A stretch of DNA of 64,000 nucleotides from Massospora cicadina (lineage: Eukaryota > Entomophthoromycota > Entomophthoromycetes > Entomophthorales > Entomophthoraceae): contig JAKSZP010012209.1 in NCBI GenBank assembly GCA_022478985.1, forward strand, positions 23,861-87,860, in the 5' to 3' direction. The notes below the pieces were generated by a model. The model did not search any database and had not been told where the DNA came from. It saw only the letters and a list, made by a program, of their open reading frames with translations. Position 1 is the stretch's first letter; each line of letters begins with the position of its first letter. The position numbers and the translations under genes were made by a program. This document shows positions 22,731-34,010 of the stretch, piece by piece.

Positions 22731-23279
22731 AGGGTCCTAGGAGCTAGGTAGGGCAAGATGGGGCCTTCAAGTGGCGTGACTGAGGAAAGCCTGTGGAAAC
22801 ATGGGTGAGTAGCCAGCACCAGAACCCAAAAAGGCACCATAAAAGGGTCCAGTAGTGGCCTTAAGAAGGTCTGGGATGGAAGATTGACTGTGATCCAACT
22901 TGTTCATGCAAGTGCTTCCATTATCTTTGGGGAGAATATGGCCAGGAAGGGGGGGCAAAAGTCAGGCGTATCATTTTTCACACTACTCTCCTATGAGGCG
23001 AGGCACTGAAAAAGCAGGTCTCAAAGACAAGGGTGGGGCAATCCTGATTGGCTGTACTTGTACACCTATTTACAATAATCACCGCTGTTTTCTAGGTTGG
23101 CCTGAAACCTGGATATTGGCTAACAGCATACATGTACTTACACTGGTGCAGCGAAAGGTGAGATCAATTACATATAAATTGACGGATCAACCTAAAAATG
23201 GCTGCAATGGTTCCTGGACTAAAAGAGCTAAATAGTGAACTCCGTTACAAAAATAATCTGGTGAGACCAACTACATTAA

Positions 23280-24850
23280 CAAAATCAAAAGTGGGCGTGA
23301 CCCCCTCTGTTCTGAAGGCTCCAATCTCCTGGTCAGTGGTGGCACCTAATTAATTTGGGGTTTGAATTAAGCTTTAAAAGTCGGAAATTTAGTCCCTTTA
23401 AAAGAATTGTTGGCTAGCATGGTAGAGAGCCTCAAAATGGGTCTACGCCATGGAGGTGAAGAATAGGTGATTCAAGGAGACGCTCATCAGACATGTGATT
23501 GGGGTGTGTGGGTTCACCCTACTCCATATTTCACGTTTGGCTCCTGGGTAGAATACTTATAACTTTTCAGTCTAAGCTTTTGAAGGAACAAAATTTTGCC
23601 TGCCAGATTGAGCACCAAGAACGAGTAGGCCATATGTCTTGACACTGGAAATTGGATCAGAAGGTTCATACTGTGGGGAATGCCACCTGTTATCACAAGA
23701 GGAGTCATGTTGTCTCAGCTGAAAGGCTTTTTTAGAGTGATCTCTTCTAATCAAAAATGTTGGTAAAGGACTTGAAGCAGAAGAACGGTATCTCAAGAAA
23801 AATTCAACGTAGGCTTTGAGGACTGCGTTTTAAAAGTTTAACTTTCAAAGTCATACGGGGAGTTACCTTTTTCAGTAACTGTGGGGACTTGGAATGTCCC
23901 TATAATACCTCTGGACAAGATGCTTCTTGGGTGGCCTGAAGGGGAACGTCAGAGATAAATGTCCTCAGGCTAAACTTCTTGTGGCAACGTCCAAACCTGA
24001 TGGGTATAAAGAGTGGAAGCTACCTGGTGTGATCATAGAGAAAGAGAAGCTAGCTCACTTTAAGACGTTGTGAAGCTAACTGAGCTTTCAGCTAAAGAAA
24101 AGGAGGCGGCGGCTGGCAACGCCAATCTGAGACGGTGAATGAGATGCTGAAAATTACCAAGAAGGTCAGTAAGGAGTCAAATCATACCTGGAAGATGCAG
24201 GAAGCTGATAGACTCCAATTTGAGCTTAGCGGCACTTTGTCCCAAACTGCAGTGGACATTCTGGAGAAGGTCAACTCTTAAATGGATGAGGTTCTACCTT
24301 TCACTCAATCGCAAAAGAGGCGATCTACCACAATGGATGTAGGTGGTGTGGAGCGCGCTAGGCCCATAGGTGTAGAGGTGAAGATAAGGGGGTGCTGCAC
24401 GCTACCAATAGTGGTCCAGAAACTTCTGACCCAATGCCATAACAAAAGGGGAGAGGTCAGTCAAGGACCCCAGGAATGCTAAGATTCCAGTCATTGCTGT
24501 GACTGAGCAGCCACCACTTTCAGTCCAGTCCAGTACTGGAAAAGGGATAAAGAAACGTGGTTCCGCTAATCAGGTTGAGGTGGAAGATTCTGGGTGCCCC
24601 CAGATTCTCAACACTAAAGCCTCTTTAGTTTCAAACATCTGGAGATCAAGGTTGAATTTGCTAGTGCATGGGATCCAAATGAACTTAGGCAGCAGCAGCG
24701 AGTAAAATTCAGATTGAAACAACATGGGATAGTTATCAGCTTCCTCACTGAGTCTAAGTCCAAACTTGGGGTGGAGGAGTTTTTGTCTTACCAATTCCCT
24801 CTGAAACAATCAATTTATTATCACTTGATAAATTAACCAAATCAGACTCA
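23280..24850 (+). pseudogene. LINE F ORF1-like region
   Basis: Coding-like plus-strand peptides: LLVATSKPDGYKEWKLPGVI and IEKEKLAHFKTL (23970-24070), LTELSAKEKEAAAGNANL and VNEMLKITKKVSKES (24077-24180; heptad-like, likely coiled coil), then MDEVLPFTQSQKRRSTTMD (24282 on). No zinc knuckle is seen. Assignment as ORF1 rests on its place before the endonuclease. From 22731 to 23280 I see no frame that can be followed. Confidence 0.4.
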
Positions 24851-25250
24851 CCCTTAGGGGAGATGAAGAGGGAGGGGAGAAACCAAAGATGGTACTTTGG
24901 TCTGGTGAGCGGACAAGATTAAGGTGTGGACAAGGAGGTATTGGTTCCACGAAGGACAGTAGCAGTAATGTCAATGCTTGGAGAGGAATTCATTTGGTTT
25001 ATAATCATATACGCGCACAATTATGGGTCTGAAAGGAAGGACTTCTTCAAGAAGGTCGGCCTGAGGAACCAAGAGAAAGCCTTAAGGCCAATAATGCTGA
25101 ATAAGACATGAATTGTGTCTGCTTTCAGGGATGACATAGTTGGGCTTCAGAAAACTAGAGTTCTGATCCTTGAGCCTACGAGTTGGATAGTTTTATGTAT
25201 GATCTTGTCCTACTGGATGTGTGGAGAACGGGACGTGGTGAGGAGGGGGA
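24851..25250 (+). pseudogene. LINE F endonuclease, N-terminal part
   Basis: The frame 24926-25111 contains FIWFIIIYAHNYGSERKDFF, which matches the conserved I-x-N-x-YAPN...R-x-FF block of LINE endonucleases. The following LGLQKTRVLILEPTSWIV and CMILSYWMCGERDV match the segment after the GDFN motif. The GDFN motif itself is not recognisable. The domain stops at about 25250, where an LTR insertion begins. Confidence 0.6.
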
Positions 25251-26300
25251 GTGTCGCTAAATCAACCCTGGGCTCCGCTAGTGTGCCAGGCCAACCAGTA
25301 TGAATACTGGTGGCCTTTGCTACTTCGCCTTCATTGGCGTACTAACCCCTACAAGTCCTGCGTCCAACCCACCAACTAATTATCAATGGCTTCGCCTTTA
25401 GCCCCAGGTGTCCTCAGCATGTTCCCTGTAAAAAGTCCTGCCCCCTTCTTGGGCGGCTCAGGCAGCTCAGCGCTGCCCCACTCTCATGACCTTCACCAAA
25501 GTCATCTGGGCATGCCCTGGCAAGTCCATCCCCAACTTGGGTGGCTATGGCACCTCTCACACTGCACCCCGCTAGTGTTGGTGGCTATGCAGCTCATCCA
25601 CTGGTAGCCAGCTGGCCAGGTTCCCACTGGTTCCTCATAATGAGAAGGCATGGGAGCTGACAGCACCGGCCACTCCAGGTGTGATCACCTACACCTACTA
25701 GGGATATCATATACCACCTTCCTCACTCTAGTTGCACTAAGCTACTTCAAACATTTAGGAAAGATGGCAAACGAGAGATGTTTATTAGGAGGGATTGAAC
25801 AACTATTTATACTACTTTTGGGGCTAAAGCGCCCAAGTACTCTTTGGCCAATAAACTACAGGAAAACCCATTGGCCTCTTGATGCCACAACTCTATCAGA
25901 TTAGAAACTTCATTCATTCATATTCATAACGATTCCCTCCATATCTGCTCATCTGATCACTGAATATTAATAGGTCCATCCATCCTCAGCATAAGTTGCT
26001 GGTTGATTGTATATAGGAACATATATAAATAAGACTTCAAGCATCCTTGGCATGAGTCACCGGTGCTCCAAATTAGATGATGGAACCATTTTGGACAAAA
26101 TGTAATGGATTCATCAGCTTTCCGCTGGAAACTCCCACAATGAACTTTGGATGGCATTTTGGCAGCAAACGCATTTTCCGTCTAACCTAAACTCAATCAA
26201 ATATATAAAATTAATTAGTATTAAACTAGGCGATTAGCTGGCAATTATGCCCGACTAACCAAAACCCATAATTTAGATACTATCAGAAAGAATTATCTGG
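25251..26300 (-). repeat. LTR inserted in LINE F endonuclease
   Basis: A block unlike its flanks in composition (GC-rich 25260-25700, AT-rich after). On the minus strand it has TATAAATA (fwd 25804-25811) and AATAAA about 20 bases further (fwd 25781-25786), an LTR promoter and polyadenylation layout like the LTRs of B and C. The repeated motif CATAGCCACC occurs twice on the minus strand (fwd 25530-25600). Endonuclease coding resumes after about 26300. Exact ends and a 5-bp duplication could not be fixed. Confidence 0.5.
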
Positions 26301-26480
26301 TTAAAATCCTGACAGGGAGACTGGGTGAAATAATATCCAGAGGGATCATTTCTCCCACATTGACCTTATGTTAGTGCCCCAGCCTCTTCTGAGTCGCTAC
26401 AAGTTGAACTTTTAGAATCATGATCAGGTGCTTTGGACCACAAATCCCTAGATTAGAAAAACAGTGACACTTAGGTTGTT
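26301..26480 (+). pseudogene. LINE F endonuclease, C-terminal part
   Basis: SHIDLMLVPQPLLSRYKLNF and NHDQVLW (26358-26455) match the SRID...SDH blocks that end the LINE endonuclease domain, with R changed to H in SRID. Together with 24851-25250 this makes one domain once the LTR insertion is removed. Confidence 0.6.
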
Positions 26481-26559
26481 TATGCAGGGAAAGGGATCTT
26501 AAGACTGAACCATGAACTCCTAAAGTGGTCTCCACTGAAGTAAATGAGTAAGAAGGTGA

Positions 26560-27336
26560 GATGGTGAAAAAGCCATATTTTAGTAATCCAGATGCACCAG
26601 CAAAATGGTTGCGGATGAAAGCTGATATCAAGATGGCAAGTGCAATCTTTGGGAAGCAGCTAGGGTCATGCGTTTGAGGTATGAAACCTTGAAGAGGAGC
26701 TTTGAGAGTATCTGCAAGAAGGCTGCGGTCATGGGGGCATCTGCCTACACAGCCAAGGCTGAATTGTATACGAAATTGATGTGAGCCTTAATGGTGGATT
26801 ATCAAAACAAAGAAATATAAGTAGGATGAGGGCTCTAACAGCAATGTGGCCCTAGTACAAAAGGCAGTAGGGGATTTCCACGCTCAGCAAAGATCTTATC
26901 ACTATGTGAAGAGAGAGTTGAGGTGATCAATGCAGCTCGCAGGCTGAAGTGACCAAGTCCTACTATGAGGACCTTTATGGCCCTTCAGAGAAGGACCAAA
27001 GGTAACTAAAGTACTCACTAGGGGACTGGGGTACTGTTGATGGAGACTAAGAAGCTTTTATATAGCAAGATCTCCAAAACAGAGGTGTCAGACGCCATCT
27101 GTAATGGAAATAATGGCTAGGCTCCTGGGAAGGATAGTTTGAGCCTTGAACTACAAATGGTTCAGGCAGAAATATATGAGGTGCTTGCAGATCTCTGCAA
27201 TCATCTCCAACCTCTGGTACTATCAAGCTGGCGTTTTCAGAGAACGTGGTGGTGGTGCTGCATAAGATGGGCAATCCCTTCCTCATAGGGAACTATTGGC
27301 CTTTGACTCTTTAACGTTGACTATTTGATCAAAATG
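26560..27336 (+). pseudogene. LINE F reverse transcriptase, N-terminal part
   Basis: MKADIKMASAIFGKQLGS opens the pre-RT region. SYYEDLYGPSEKDQR (26955 on) is the typical lead-in to LINE RTs. NGNNGxAPGKDSLSLE (27100 on) is the PGPDG motif, and LLSSWRFQRTWWW with the decayed KxGNP...NYxPLTL (27260-27310) is the K-GD...NWRPISL block. Frame breaks are common. The block ends at 27336-27353, the left duplication of insertion K. Confidence 0.65.
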
Positions 27337-27353
27337 AAGAACTTAAGAAAGCA
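27337..27353 (+). repeat. Left imperfect target duplication of insertion K
   Basis: AAGAACTTAAGAAAGCA against AAGAAATTAACAAATCA at 27740-27756: 14 of 17 positions agree. Confidence 0.6.
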
Positions 27354-27739
27354 AAATTATCCCAAAACTCGCCGACACATCAAGTCATTTACTTGTGTGC
27401 CAGCTCTCATCATTTTTGCTGAGCATCAACTTGCTCAATATGTTGAGGAGATGGACACCGCCAGCCTCATTAACGAAGAAAACCCCCAACTATACCTCCT
27501 TATGCCCCATGTCGCTGATGCTCCCACTCCAATGCTGTCGCCATGGTCCGCCAGCTAAAGCGGGCGCCAGACAAAAGTTTCTCAAAGCCTCCTCGCCATC
27601 TGTCAAGACTTCCTAGGCTGATAACCTAGGGTCTATATTAGGAAATTTTTTTAATTTACATCAATCCCTTTTTTTGGCCCATTTGCGAATAAAGATGCAT
27701 GGCGGATACCCCTTTTGGGTTGGGCACCATCAGTAATAA
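27354..27739 (+). mobile_element. Insertion K: short H-family element with LINE-like tail
   Basis: About 390 bp interrupt the LINE F RT exactly between YLIKMKNLRK and KSLEWVVADVVWKEQ. A coding stretch at 27397-27531 (PALIIFAEHQLAQYV, then PHVADAPTP) matches the C-terminal block of the element H ORF (PALCIKTEATLAKYI, PHVTDHPTP), with almost the same spacing. The end reads CCCCTTTTGGGTTGGGCACC then CAGTAATAAA, like the H tail. It is therefore a 5'-truncated H-family copy. The reading shifts after PTP (NAVAMVRQLKRAPDKSFSK lies in another frame). Confidence 0.72.
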
Positions 27740-27756
27740 AAGAAATTAACAAATCA
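27740..27756 (+). repeat. Right imperfect target duplication of insertion K
   Basis: AAGAAATTAACAAATCA; three differences from 27337-27353. LINE F coding resumes directly after. Confidence 0.6.
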
Positions 27757-28310
27757 CTAGAGTGGGTTGTGGCGGATGTTGTTTGGAAAGAACAGGATGG
27801 AATCACCCCAAGACGTTCAATTACTAATAATTTGATGCTGCTTCACCTGATAAAAGGATAAACAAGTAAACATTGTGACCAGAGAAAGTGCCTACTGTTT
27901 CTTGATCAAGAGAAGGCGTATTATTGGGTGAATCATGAGTTTTTTCAGAAAGTGTTTTTTAGAGTTAGAATCAAAGGGCGCTTGTTAAGGCTGATTAAAG
28001 CAATTATATGGGGAATCCTTATCTGTTGTTTATAGCAATGTGGTCCTCTCCCACCCTTTCAAGATGTGTATGGGCGTGCTCCATGGAGACCCTCTATCTC
28101 CCTTGTTCTTTGTTCTTGCAATAATTACTCATTCAGTAGCTCTAAAGAATCCAGACCAGAAGAAGCCTACCATCAATGGGGAGTAGTATTCAAGCTCAAT
28201 GGTTGCAGAAGATATGTGGATTTTTGTTTCATCAGAGGAGGGGTAACAGTGGTGATTAACACATTGAAGATGTACCAAAACACAAGCAACACAAGTGTCA
28301 ATCTGTCGAA
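27757..28310 (+). pseudogene. LINE F reverse transcriptase, central part
   Basis: KSLEWVVADVVWKEQDGITP and RRSITNNLMLLHL correspond to the Q-x-GF-x-P-x-RSIxDN block. CLLFLDQEKAYYWVNHEFF (27894 on; motif A, D retained) and MGVLHGDPLSPLFFVLAI (28067 on; motif B) follow, the latter in a different frame. The expected FADD motif would fall near 28210-28250, where the frame is broken (YVDFCFIRGG may be its remnant). Confidence 0.72.
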
Positions 28311-29920
28311 AATCAGAGCTTGGCACTGACAGAACGACGACGTTGAAAATGGCACAAAAAGCTCAACATTTATGGCAACTGAAGAGAAGTTTCTGTGCCT
28401 TAAGTGTCCATCCATGAGTGGGCATTGCCGCACGTGATATGGCCCATAATTTAAAGTGACCTTAAGAAAGATGTTTATAAGAAAAAAATGGCTTAATTTA
28501 ATATCAGGAGAGCCATTTTCATGAACCCTTTTATTCATTCCAGGTTATGGTACATTGCTAGATTAGTTCCACTGCCATAATATTCTGTAAAAGAATAAGT
28601 AGTTCAGTAATATATTTGATATGTCAGGGGCTAATACAAAAACCAGTTATTTTAACATATGCCAGGTGTAGAAGAAACGCATCTGTCTTATTAATTTTGA
28701 GAGTATGATCAAAGCACTTCAGTTGAAGTGGATTGCACGGCTAGCCAGTAAGGAAAAGTCCCTTTGTAGATTTCCAAGAGTGGAGGACTACTTTGCTAAG
28801 GCTTTCAGAGACAAAAGCTATAAGGGTCTTGGTGTTAGCAGTGATATTAAGCAAAGAGCCATACCAAACGCGGGGAATCTACAGCTACTTGGAAGATAAC
28901 TTATAAATCTTTGGCAGCAGCAATGGTAGATTAGTGGTTAGAGAGTGAAACATTGAAAGGATCTGTGAGTTTACACTTGGGGAGGATACTGGAGAGTGAA
29001 GATGGAAACTTGTCTGCGCAAGGCCTTAAAGCACTTTATTGTAGCGGTTCACCAGGGGAACCTCCTTCTTGGAAATGGCCAAAGAGTTCTTAGGGTGGAA
29101 GCAGCTAATAACGTTGCCAGTGCCTCCAAGGTGCTATTAAGGAAGGCATGAGGTGTTGTGGAAGCAACTGTTCTTCCTTATTGCTAGAGGGAAGCAAATC
29201 CTTCTCTGGCTGCATTAGAGGCCGATGAAGCCTGTTCAGGTTGCCGTGGAGGGCAGGATTGGTGGGTGTTCCCGAGGGGAAGAGAAGGCTGGAGATAGCC
29301 CAGATGGGAAAGCCTCTTTGTCCTTCGGGACTGGCTAAAAGTGGGATTTAATGATGATGTATGCTCTCAGAGTTCACAACTGCCAAGTTCCAGGTACTAC
29401 AGGAAAGAGAGTTTTGCTCAACGTTATTGTCCTGTATCACTTGTAAAAAGTGACATGGCCTGATGAGCCTTTGGGGATGAGGGTTAAGGGATGCTGGCCT
29501 ATACCAGTTCAGAACTTTCTCTTCCAACTAATCAGCAACACCTTGGCCACTGGGGCGACTCTGTGAAAGTGGAGTAAACATTGGGAGAATGACCTTCTGT
29601 ATGCCTGTAAGGTAGTGAAAGGATGAGATAGTAGAACATATCATCAAAGAGTGTCCAGCAGCGGATTCAGTATGAGAAGCGTTCTCCTATGATATGAAGC
29701 ATACCGACCAAAGTTTAAGTTATCCTCTGGTAACCTTGCATGCCCTGAGATCCTTATTGCGTATGATCCTCCAAATAAGCTTAAAGATAAGGGGGGCTCA
29801 GGGTTTAATGCACAATACGTTGGGAGGTGATGCATGGTCTATGGCTTGTCAGAAACTAGCGTTGCTTCACTACAGAAGGAATCCAACGACAAGCTCCTTG
29901 TCTGTCGTCATCTATGATTA
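28311..29920 (+). pseudogene. LINE F C-terminal region with finger remnant
   Basis: MIKALQLKWIARLASKEKSL (28705 on) matches the conserved L-x-W-x-x-R segment after LINE RTs. Near 29600-29665 the peptides CKVVKGxDEIVEHIIKECP form a C...E-x-x-EH-I-x-x-C finger remnant. The frame 29694-29921 ends with TAA-type stops near 29921. The part 28340-28700 is AT-rich and mostly unreadable. Confidence 0.55.
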
Positions 29921-29965
29921 AAATTAGCTGTGGTAAGCTAAGGCAATCCTTTTTCCTCAAATAAA

Positions 29966-31727
29966 CCTAACTTGGGGGTCAGTCTGGTCTAATTCCTTGC
30001 TATCAAATAGGAGGCATAATTCAGAACTTTCTGGGTAGCATTTGTTAACTGGTATACAAAACAAAAAGAAATATGTCAGTTTTAGGGTGGTGTGAGCCAC
30101 CCCACCAGTGGTCAGGACCACATTTGTGGTGCTTAGATTCTCGCAGCCCCAGTGCAGTGGGGCAGTATCCTGGGTTTCATCTACAAAGTTGCCTGCATTA
30201 GGTACCCTTATGGGCACAAAAAACTCAAAGACAAAGGATCTTTGCAGAGACCCAGCGTTTGTTAAGGGTTTTGCAAAATATTTTATTTTTTCAATAAAAG
30301 GTCTTGTAATCATTCCTCCTTATTTGACAGAAGGAGATGTATCAGCCAATCCAATTTTTATTGGTGCGGGAAGGAATCCTTACATTACCATTTCCTAAAA
30401 AGACAGGGTCTACTTCTCCCTCTGAAGCCCATATAGGAGCATAGCTTTTGTGTGGTATGGGAAGCTTAATAAATGTGAGAATATGGGTTTCATAGCAGCG
30501 GGCACTGGTTCATCAGGGTTTCATGCATGAAGTCAGTTAATAATTCTGACAATTTATACAATTGCAGGCCGGAATCCAACTGATGTGTAAGATGAGTACT
30601 TTTTTTCACGCCACAGGGTATTGGATTCCACGTTTGGTTTTCTATATCCCAAGATTTCCTCCAATTGGAGGTCCGGCATTCCCTCTATCAACAGTGGATT
30701 AATCTCATTCGGTTTTTCACCTTTGAAAGGTGACGTTGCTGATGCATGTAAAAATTTGTGAACTTTCCATTGCAGGGATAAATTCACATAAAAAGACCCA
30801 TTATTCAAACCTTTGCTGATGGGGAATTGTCCTTCCCTCTTGCATGCCAGTTTGCTGTAGGTAACCTTAGGATTATAATTTTAGTGTGTCCACCAACACC
30901 AGATCACACAACTTATATTTGGGCGCTGCTCTCCGTTTTTGGTCAGAAAACTGCTAGGCCTCCTTAAAGGCTTTTGTTAATTGCCTCTGTACCTGCTGGT
31001 GTATTTTCCATGTGTTTTGCAAAGTTATCCATAGAGATAATTTTTGCGTGTATCTGAGGTCCAGTTTTAAAATTAGGGATGTAGCCTAGGCTGTCATACA
31101 GCGGTGAAATTTCTGTAGAAGCGTGCAGTGAATTGTTGTATGGAAACTGGCTAGAGCCATGTCACCTGACCATGTGTCCTGAGCGGCAGAGGTTTTGCAC
31201 TGGAGGTACTGCACAAGTGAATGATTAGTCCGCTCAGTTTGTCCTTCAGAATGGGGGTGATAAGCCAACGATTGGCATAGTTAAATGTCCAATGTCTTTC
31301 ACAGGGCATCCAAAAATTTCAATCTAAATTGTGGTCCTCTATCATTAATTATCTCTTGCAATACAACGAACATGGTGAAAGCGTGGTCACACGTAAATGG
31401 GCCATGTCTTCCACTGTGGTTGTAGCTAAGCATGGGATAAACAAGCCATACTTAATTAAGCTGTTCACAATCACAATGACCACGTTGAACCCTTTAAAGT
31501 GGGCATACTGACTAGGAAGTTGACTGATATGACGTCCATGGTCACGTTATTTGTTTCAGTAGATGTAAAAGCCCATGTCTCCCCATTCTGTCAGATTTGG
31601 ATCATTCACAGGTTATACAACTTTTATCTAAGCCAGCACATCTTTTGTTAACCTGTAACAATCATATTTTTATTTTGTCATGTTGGTAGTAATCTTGCCT
31701 CCTTTTTTCATTGTCAGCGGGTCATGC
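29966..31727 (-). pseudogene. Element C integrase core, C-terminus and chromodomain-like tail
   Basis: On the minus strand, HDPLTMKKGG (fwd about 31690-31725) is the HD-x-P-x-x-GH block and SCITCE is part of the H2C2 finger. VVLQEIINDRGPQFRLKFLD (fwd about 31300-31360; SDRG second-Asp block) and MAYHPHSEGQTERTNHSL (31268 down; YHPQTDGQTER with the catalytic Glu) are well kept. Then come VNLSLQWKVHKFLHAS and LLIEGMPDLQLEEILGYRKP (fwd 30640-30800), matching the WKIHPVFHVSLL ... YEVEKIL segment that leads into a chromodomain; SSYTSVGF is a weak remnant of it. This places C among chromovirus-like Ty3 elements. The integrase is split by the E4-E3 LINE tandem. Confidence 0.8.
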
Positions 31728-31741
31728 TGTTCCTTTATGAC
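31728..31741 (+). repeat. Left target duplication flanking the E4-E3 tandem
   Basis: TGTTCCTTTATGAC, identical over 14 bases to 41825-41838, 10 kb away. Confidence 0.9.
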
Positions 31742-31818
31742 GCTTTTCTTTCCCATAACAATCACTTTAGTTACTATGATTTGATTCAACAGCAATTTTT
31801 GATAATCACACAGGAGAG

Positions 31819-33150
31819 ATGGGCGATTATAATAATAAATATAATACAACTTGGGCGAGCGTCGCATCAAGAGGTGCGCAAAACGGTGCACCTAAGGGCA
31901 AGAAACGCCCTGGAGGGGGACCAGGAACCCAAGCCACCAAGAAACCACAAACTCAGACACCATCCGGGTTTATGGTATTTACTAAAAAACAAGATCAATA
32001 CATGTATATCCAATGTAACCAACCCCTTTCAAAGGTGGAACACAGGCTCCGACTCTTCCTTGGGGATGAGTCCCTGACCCTGTGGGAGAAAACATGTGAG
32101 GCACAGCCCTCCCTTTTCCCCCATGCGGTATATGTCACCACCAACAACATGGGCCGCGGCTGGATTGATATCAGTTTTGAAACAGGCGAAGAAGTGGAAG
32201 CCACAGCAAAAGTCTGCATCGAAATTGCCCTTCCCAAGGGCAAAAAATAGTGCGCACTGTGTGCACCAGATGGAAAAAAGCGAAAACTTTGTTCATCTCC
32301 TTTGACTCGCTCCCTACCAACCTACCTCATAAGGTAATTGAGGAGGAGCTCCACAAGGGCTTGTAGCCTATGGAGAATTTATGCAACTCAAATTACAACG
32401 ATTTCGCCTGATGCCAACCCTGTGCACAGGCAAAGCTATCTTTATGATCAACCCATTTCCTAAAGTGGAAGATGACTTATCAAAAATCCCCCCACACAGC
32501 AGAGTTTCACTTTGTGGATGGGAGACAGTCATTCACATTCTGAGTTACACTGGAATGCGCACCACCTATATGCAACCACTGTGGTTCATTGGGACACAAG
32601 GAACACGCATGCCCCGTGAAGGAGGGCTTAATGGAAGCAGACTACTGTGAGGAAGTCATGGACAAAAGTAATGAAAACTTCGCCAGAATGACCAATGGCC
32701 ACCACCCATTCCACTGGGGTGAAGATGGACTTTACTACATCGTGGACCCAGTTATAAATAAACAACGCAAAGCGGCACAAAAATCCTGCAAGAGAGCAGT
32801 GGCCAAGGCGGCAGCACATGCAGTATCATCCATCAACCCCGGACAAATCTAAGAGGATATTTCAGATGTACACCGAGCCAACCAATCAGAACAATATGCC
32901 CAAGTTGAAAAATTTCACAGTAACTCGACTGAGTCACCAAGTGACATCAATCATGCACACTTTGAGGAACAATTCAGCTGCAATATGTGTGAAAATGCGG
33001 TGCACAATTCCTTAAATTTGAACCCCAAAATTACAAAACCCAATCAGCACCCTGCATTGAACCATCATGAGATACGTGCAGGAAAAGATATTGCAAATTC
33101 CAAAAACCACAATTCCTGTAAAAAATTGAGTCATATCAAGAAAACTGACA
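31819..33150 (+). pseudogene. LINE E4 ORF1, frameshifted
   Basis: MGDYNNKYNTTWASVASRGA aligns with the start of intact E3 ORF1. The frame runs to 32250, where loss of bases in an A-run (LPKGKK then stop) breaks it. The knuckle CNHCGSLGHKEHACP survives (32546-32610, in the next frame piece), followed by CEEVMDKSNENFARMTNGHH and a lysine/arginine/alanine-rich stretch ending NPGQI at 32852. The polar tail (about 32855-33150) is decayed. In the intact version this is the RNA-binding chaperone-like protein of the LINE. Confidence 0.8.
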
Positions 33151-33264
33151 TTGTCACTGAGAGAGTTAGTGTACAGATGCGGAGAATGGCCAAAATGAGC
33201 TATGGTGGTTTAGGGCCAGAGGGGCCCTCCCAACCACCCCTGAGGCGCTGCAGGCACCTCAGTG

Positions 33265-34010
33265 TCAATAGGAATGCTAAACATCGTGGGAGCCAGGGCT
33301 CAAATGTCCCAAGCCAAAAAGCTGGACTTCCTGTGAAAACCCCTTGTAGACATCTTGGCCATTTAAGAAACCCACTGTCTACAAGGGGAAGAAGGATACT
33401 GGTCATCCAGGGTCTCACCATCACAATCGGTATGGATATCTCACTTTGGGGTGATAGTCCAAAACAACAAAAAATTTAAAATTACAAATTCATCATCACA
33501 CTTGCACAGTCGAGTCCTGGTAGCAACAATCACTTGCCAAGAGGAAACAATCTTGATAGCATGCATCTTTGCACCGTGCACCACAGATGAGAGAAAACAA
33601 TTTATTGAAACCATAACAACACTCACCCTCCCACCAGATAACATCATGTTGTGTGACTTTAACTGCTGGGATAGCCCTGACACAGACTGATGGCCTGACC
33701 CCAGGGGATACCTACTGGGCACATCGAATTCCGCACAATGAAGGCATCCCCTTGGCCTACAGGATGCTCTCCCCCTGGATCACCACTCCTTCCCCACATG
33801 ACATGGCCAACATACGCGAGGGAGCGCTCATATCAATGAGCCGCTTTGATCACATCCTCATTCCACAAACTCAATGATCAAGCATTCCCAAATTTACAAC
33901 AAAAAAGTCAATTTCTCTGACCACCGACTTGTTTCAGTGCAGTTATTGCTAACCTGAATCCACGCACAGGTGTCGCCCTGGAGAAAGTTACACCCAGAAA
34001 ACATAAAATT
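33265..34010 (+). pseudogene. LINE E4 endonuclease, broken
   Basis: Motifs: VDILAI-like start near 33345 in a broken frame, FGVIVQNNKKFKITNSSSH, ATITCQEETILIACIFAP, MLCDFNCWDSPDTD (33645 on; GDFN with Gly changed to Cys), MSRFDHILIPQ (33838 on; SRID with Ile changed to Phe) and FSDHRLVSVQ near 33911. Stop after DTD at 33688 and several shifts. Confidence 0.78.

Larger units (their letters stand above)
22900..29965 (+). mobile_element. LINE F: second, unrelated LINE type, nested and interrupted
   Basis: A plus-strand non-LTR element: coiled ORF1-like region, endonuclease, RT and a C-terminal finger, ending near an AATAAA at 29959. Its motif wording differs clearly from the Tad-like E family (for example GDPLSPLFFVLAI and SYYEDLYGPSEKD). 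It is interrupted by an LTR insertion (about 25251-26300) and by insertion K (27354-27739); removing each restores the reading order. The 5' boundary (22731-23300) is not resolved and no clear target duplication was found. It separates the C integrase from the LTR copy at 21436. Confidence 0.75.

Noticed and set aside
22700..29990. Target duplication and exact 5' end for LINE F
   Set aside because: No matching pair found next to the AATAAA end at 29959-29970; boundaries left approximate.
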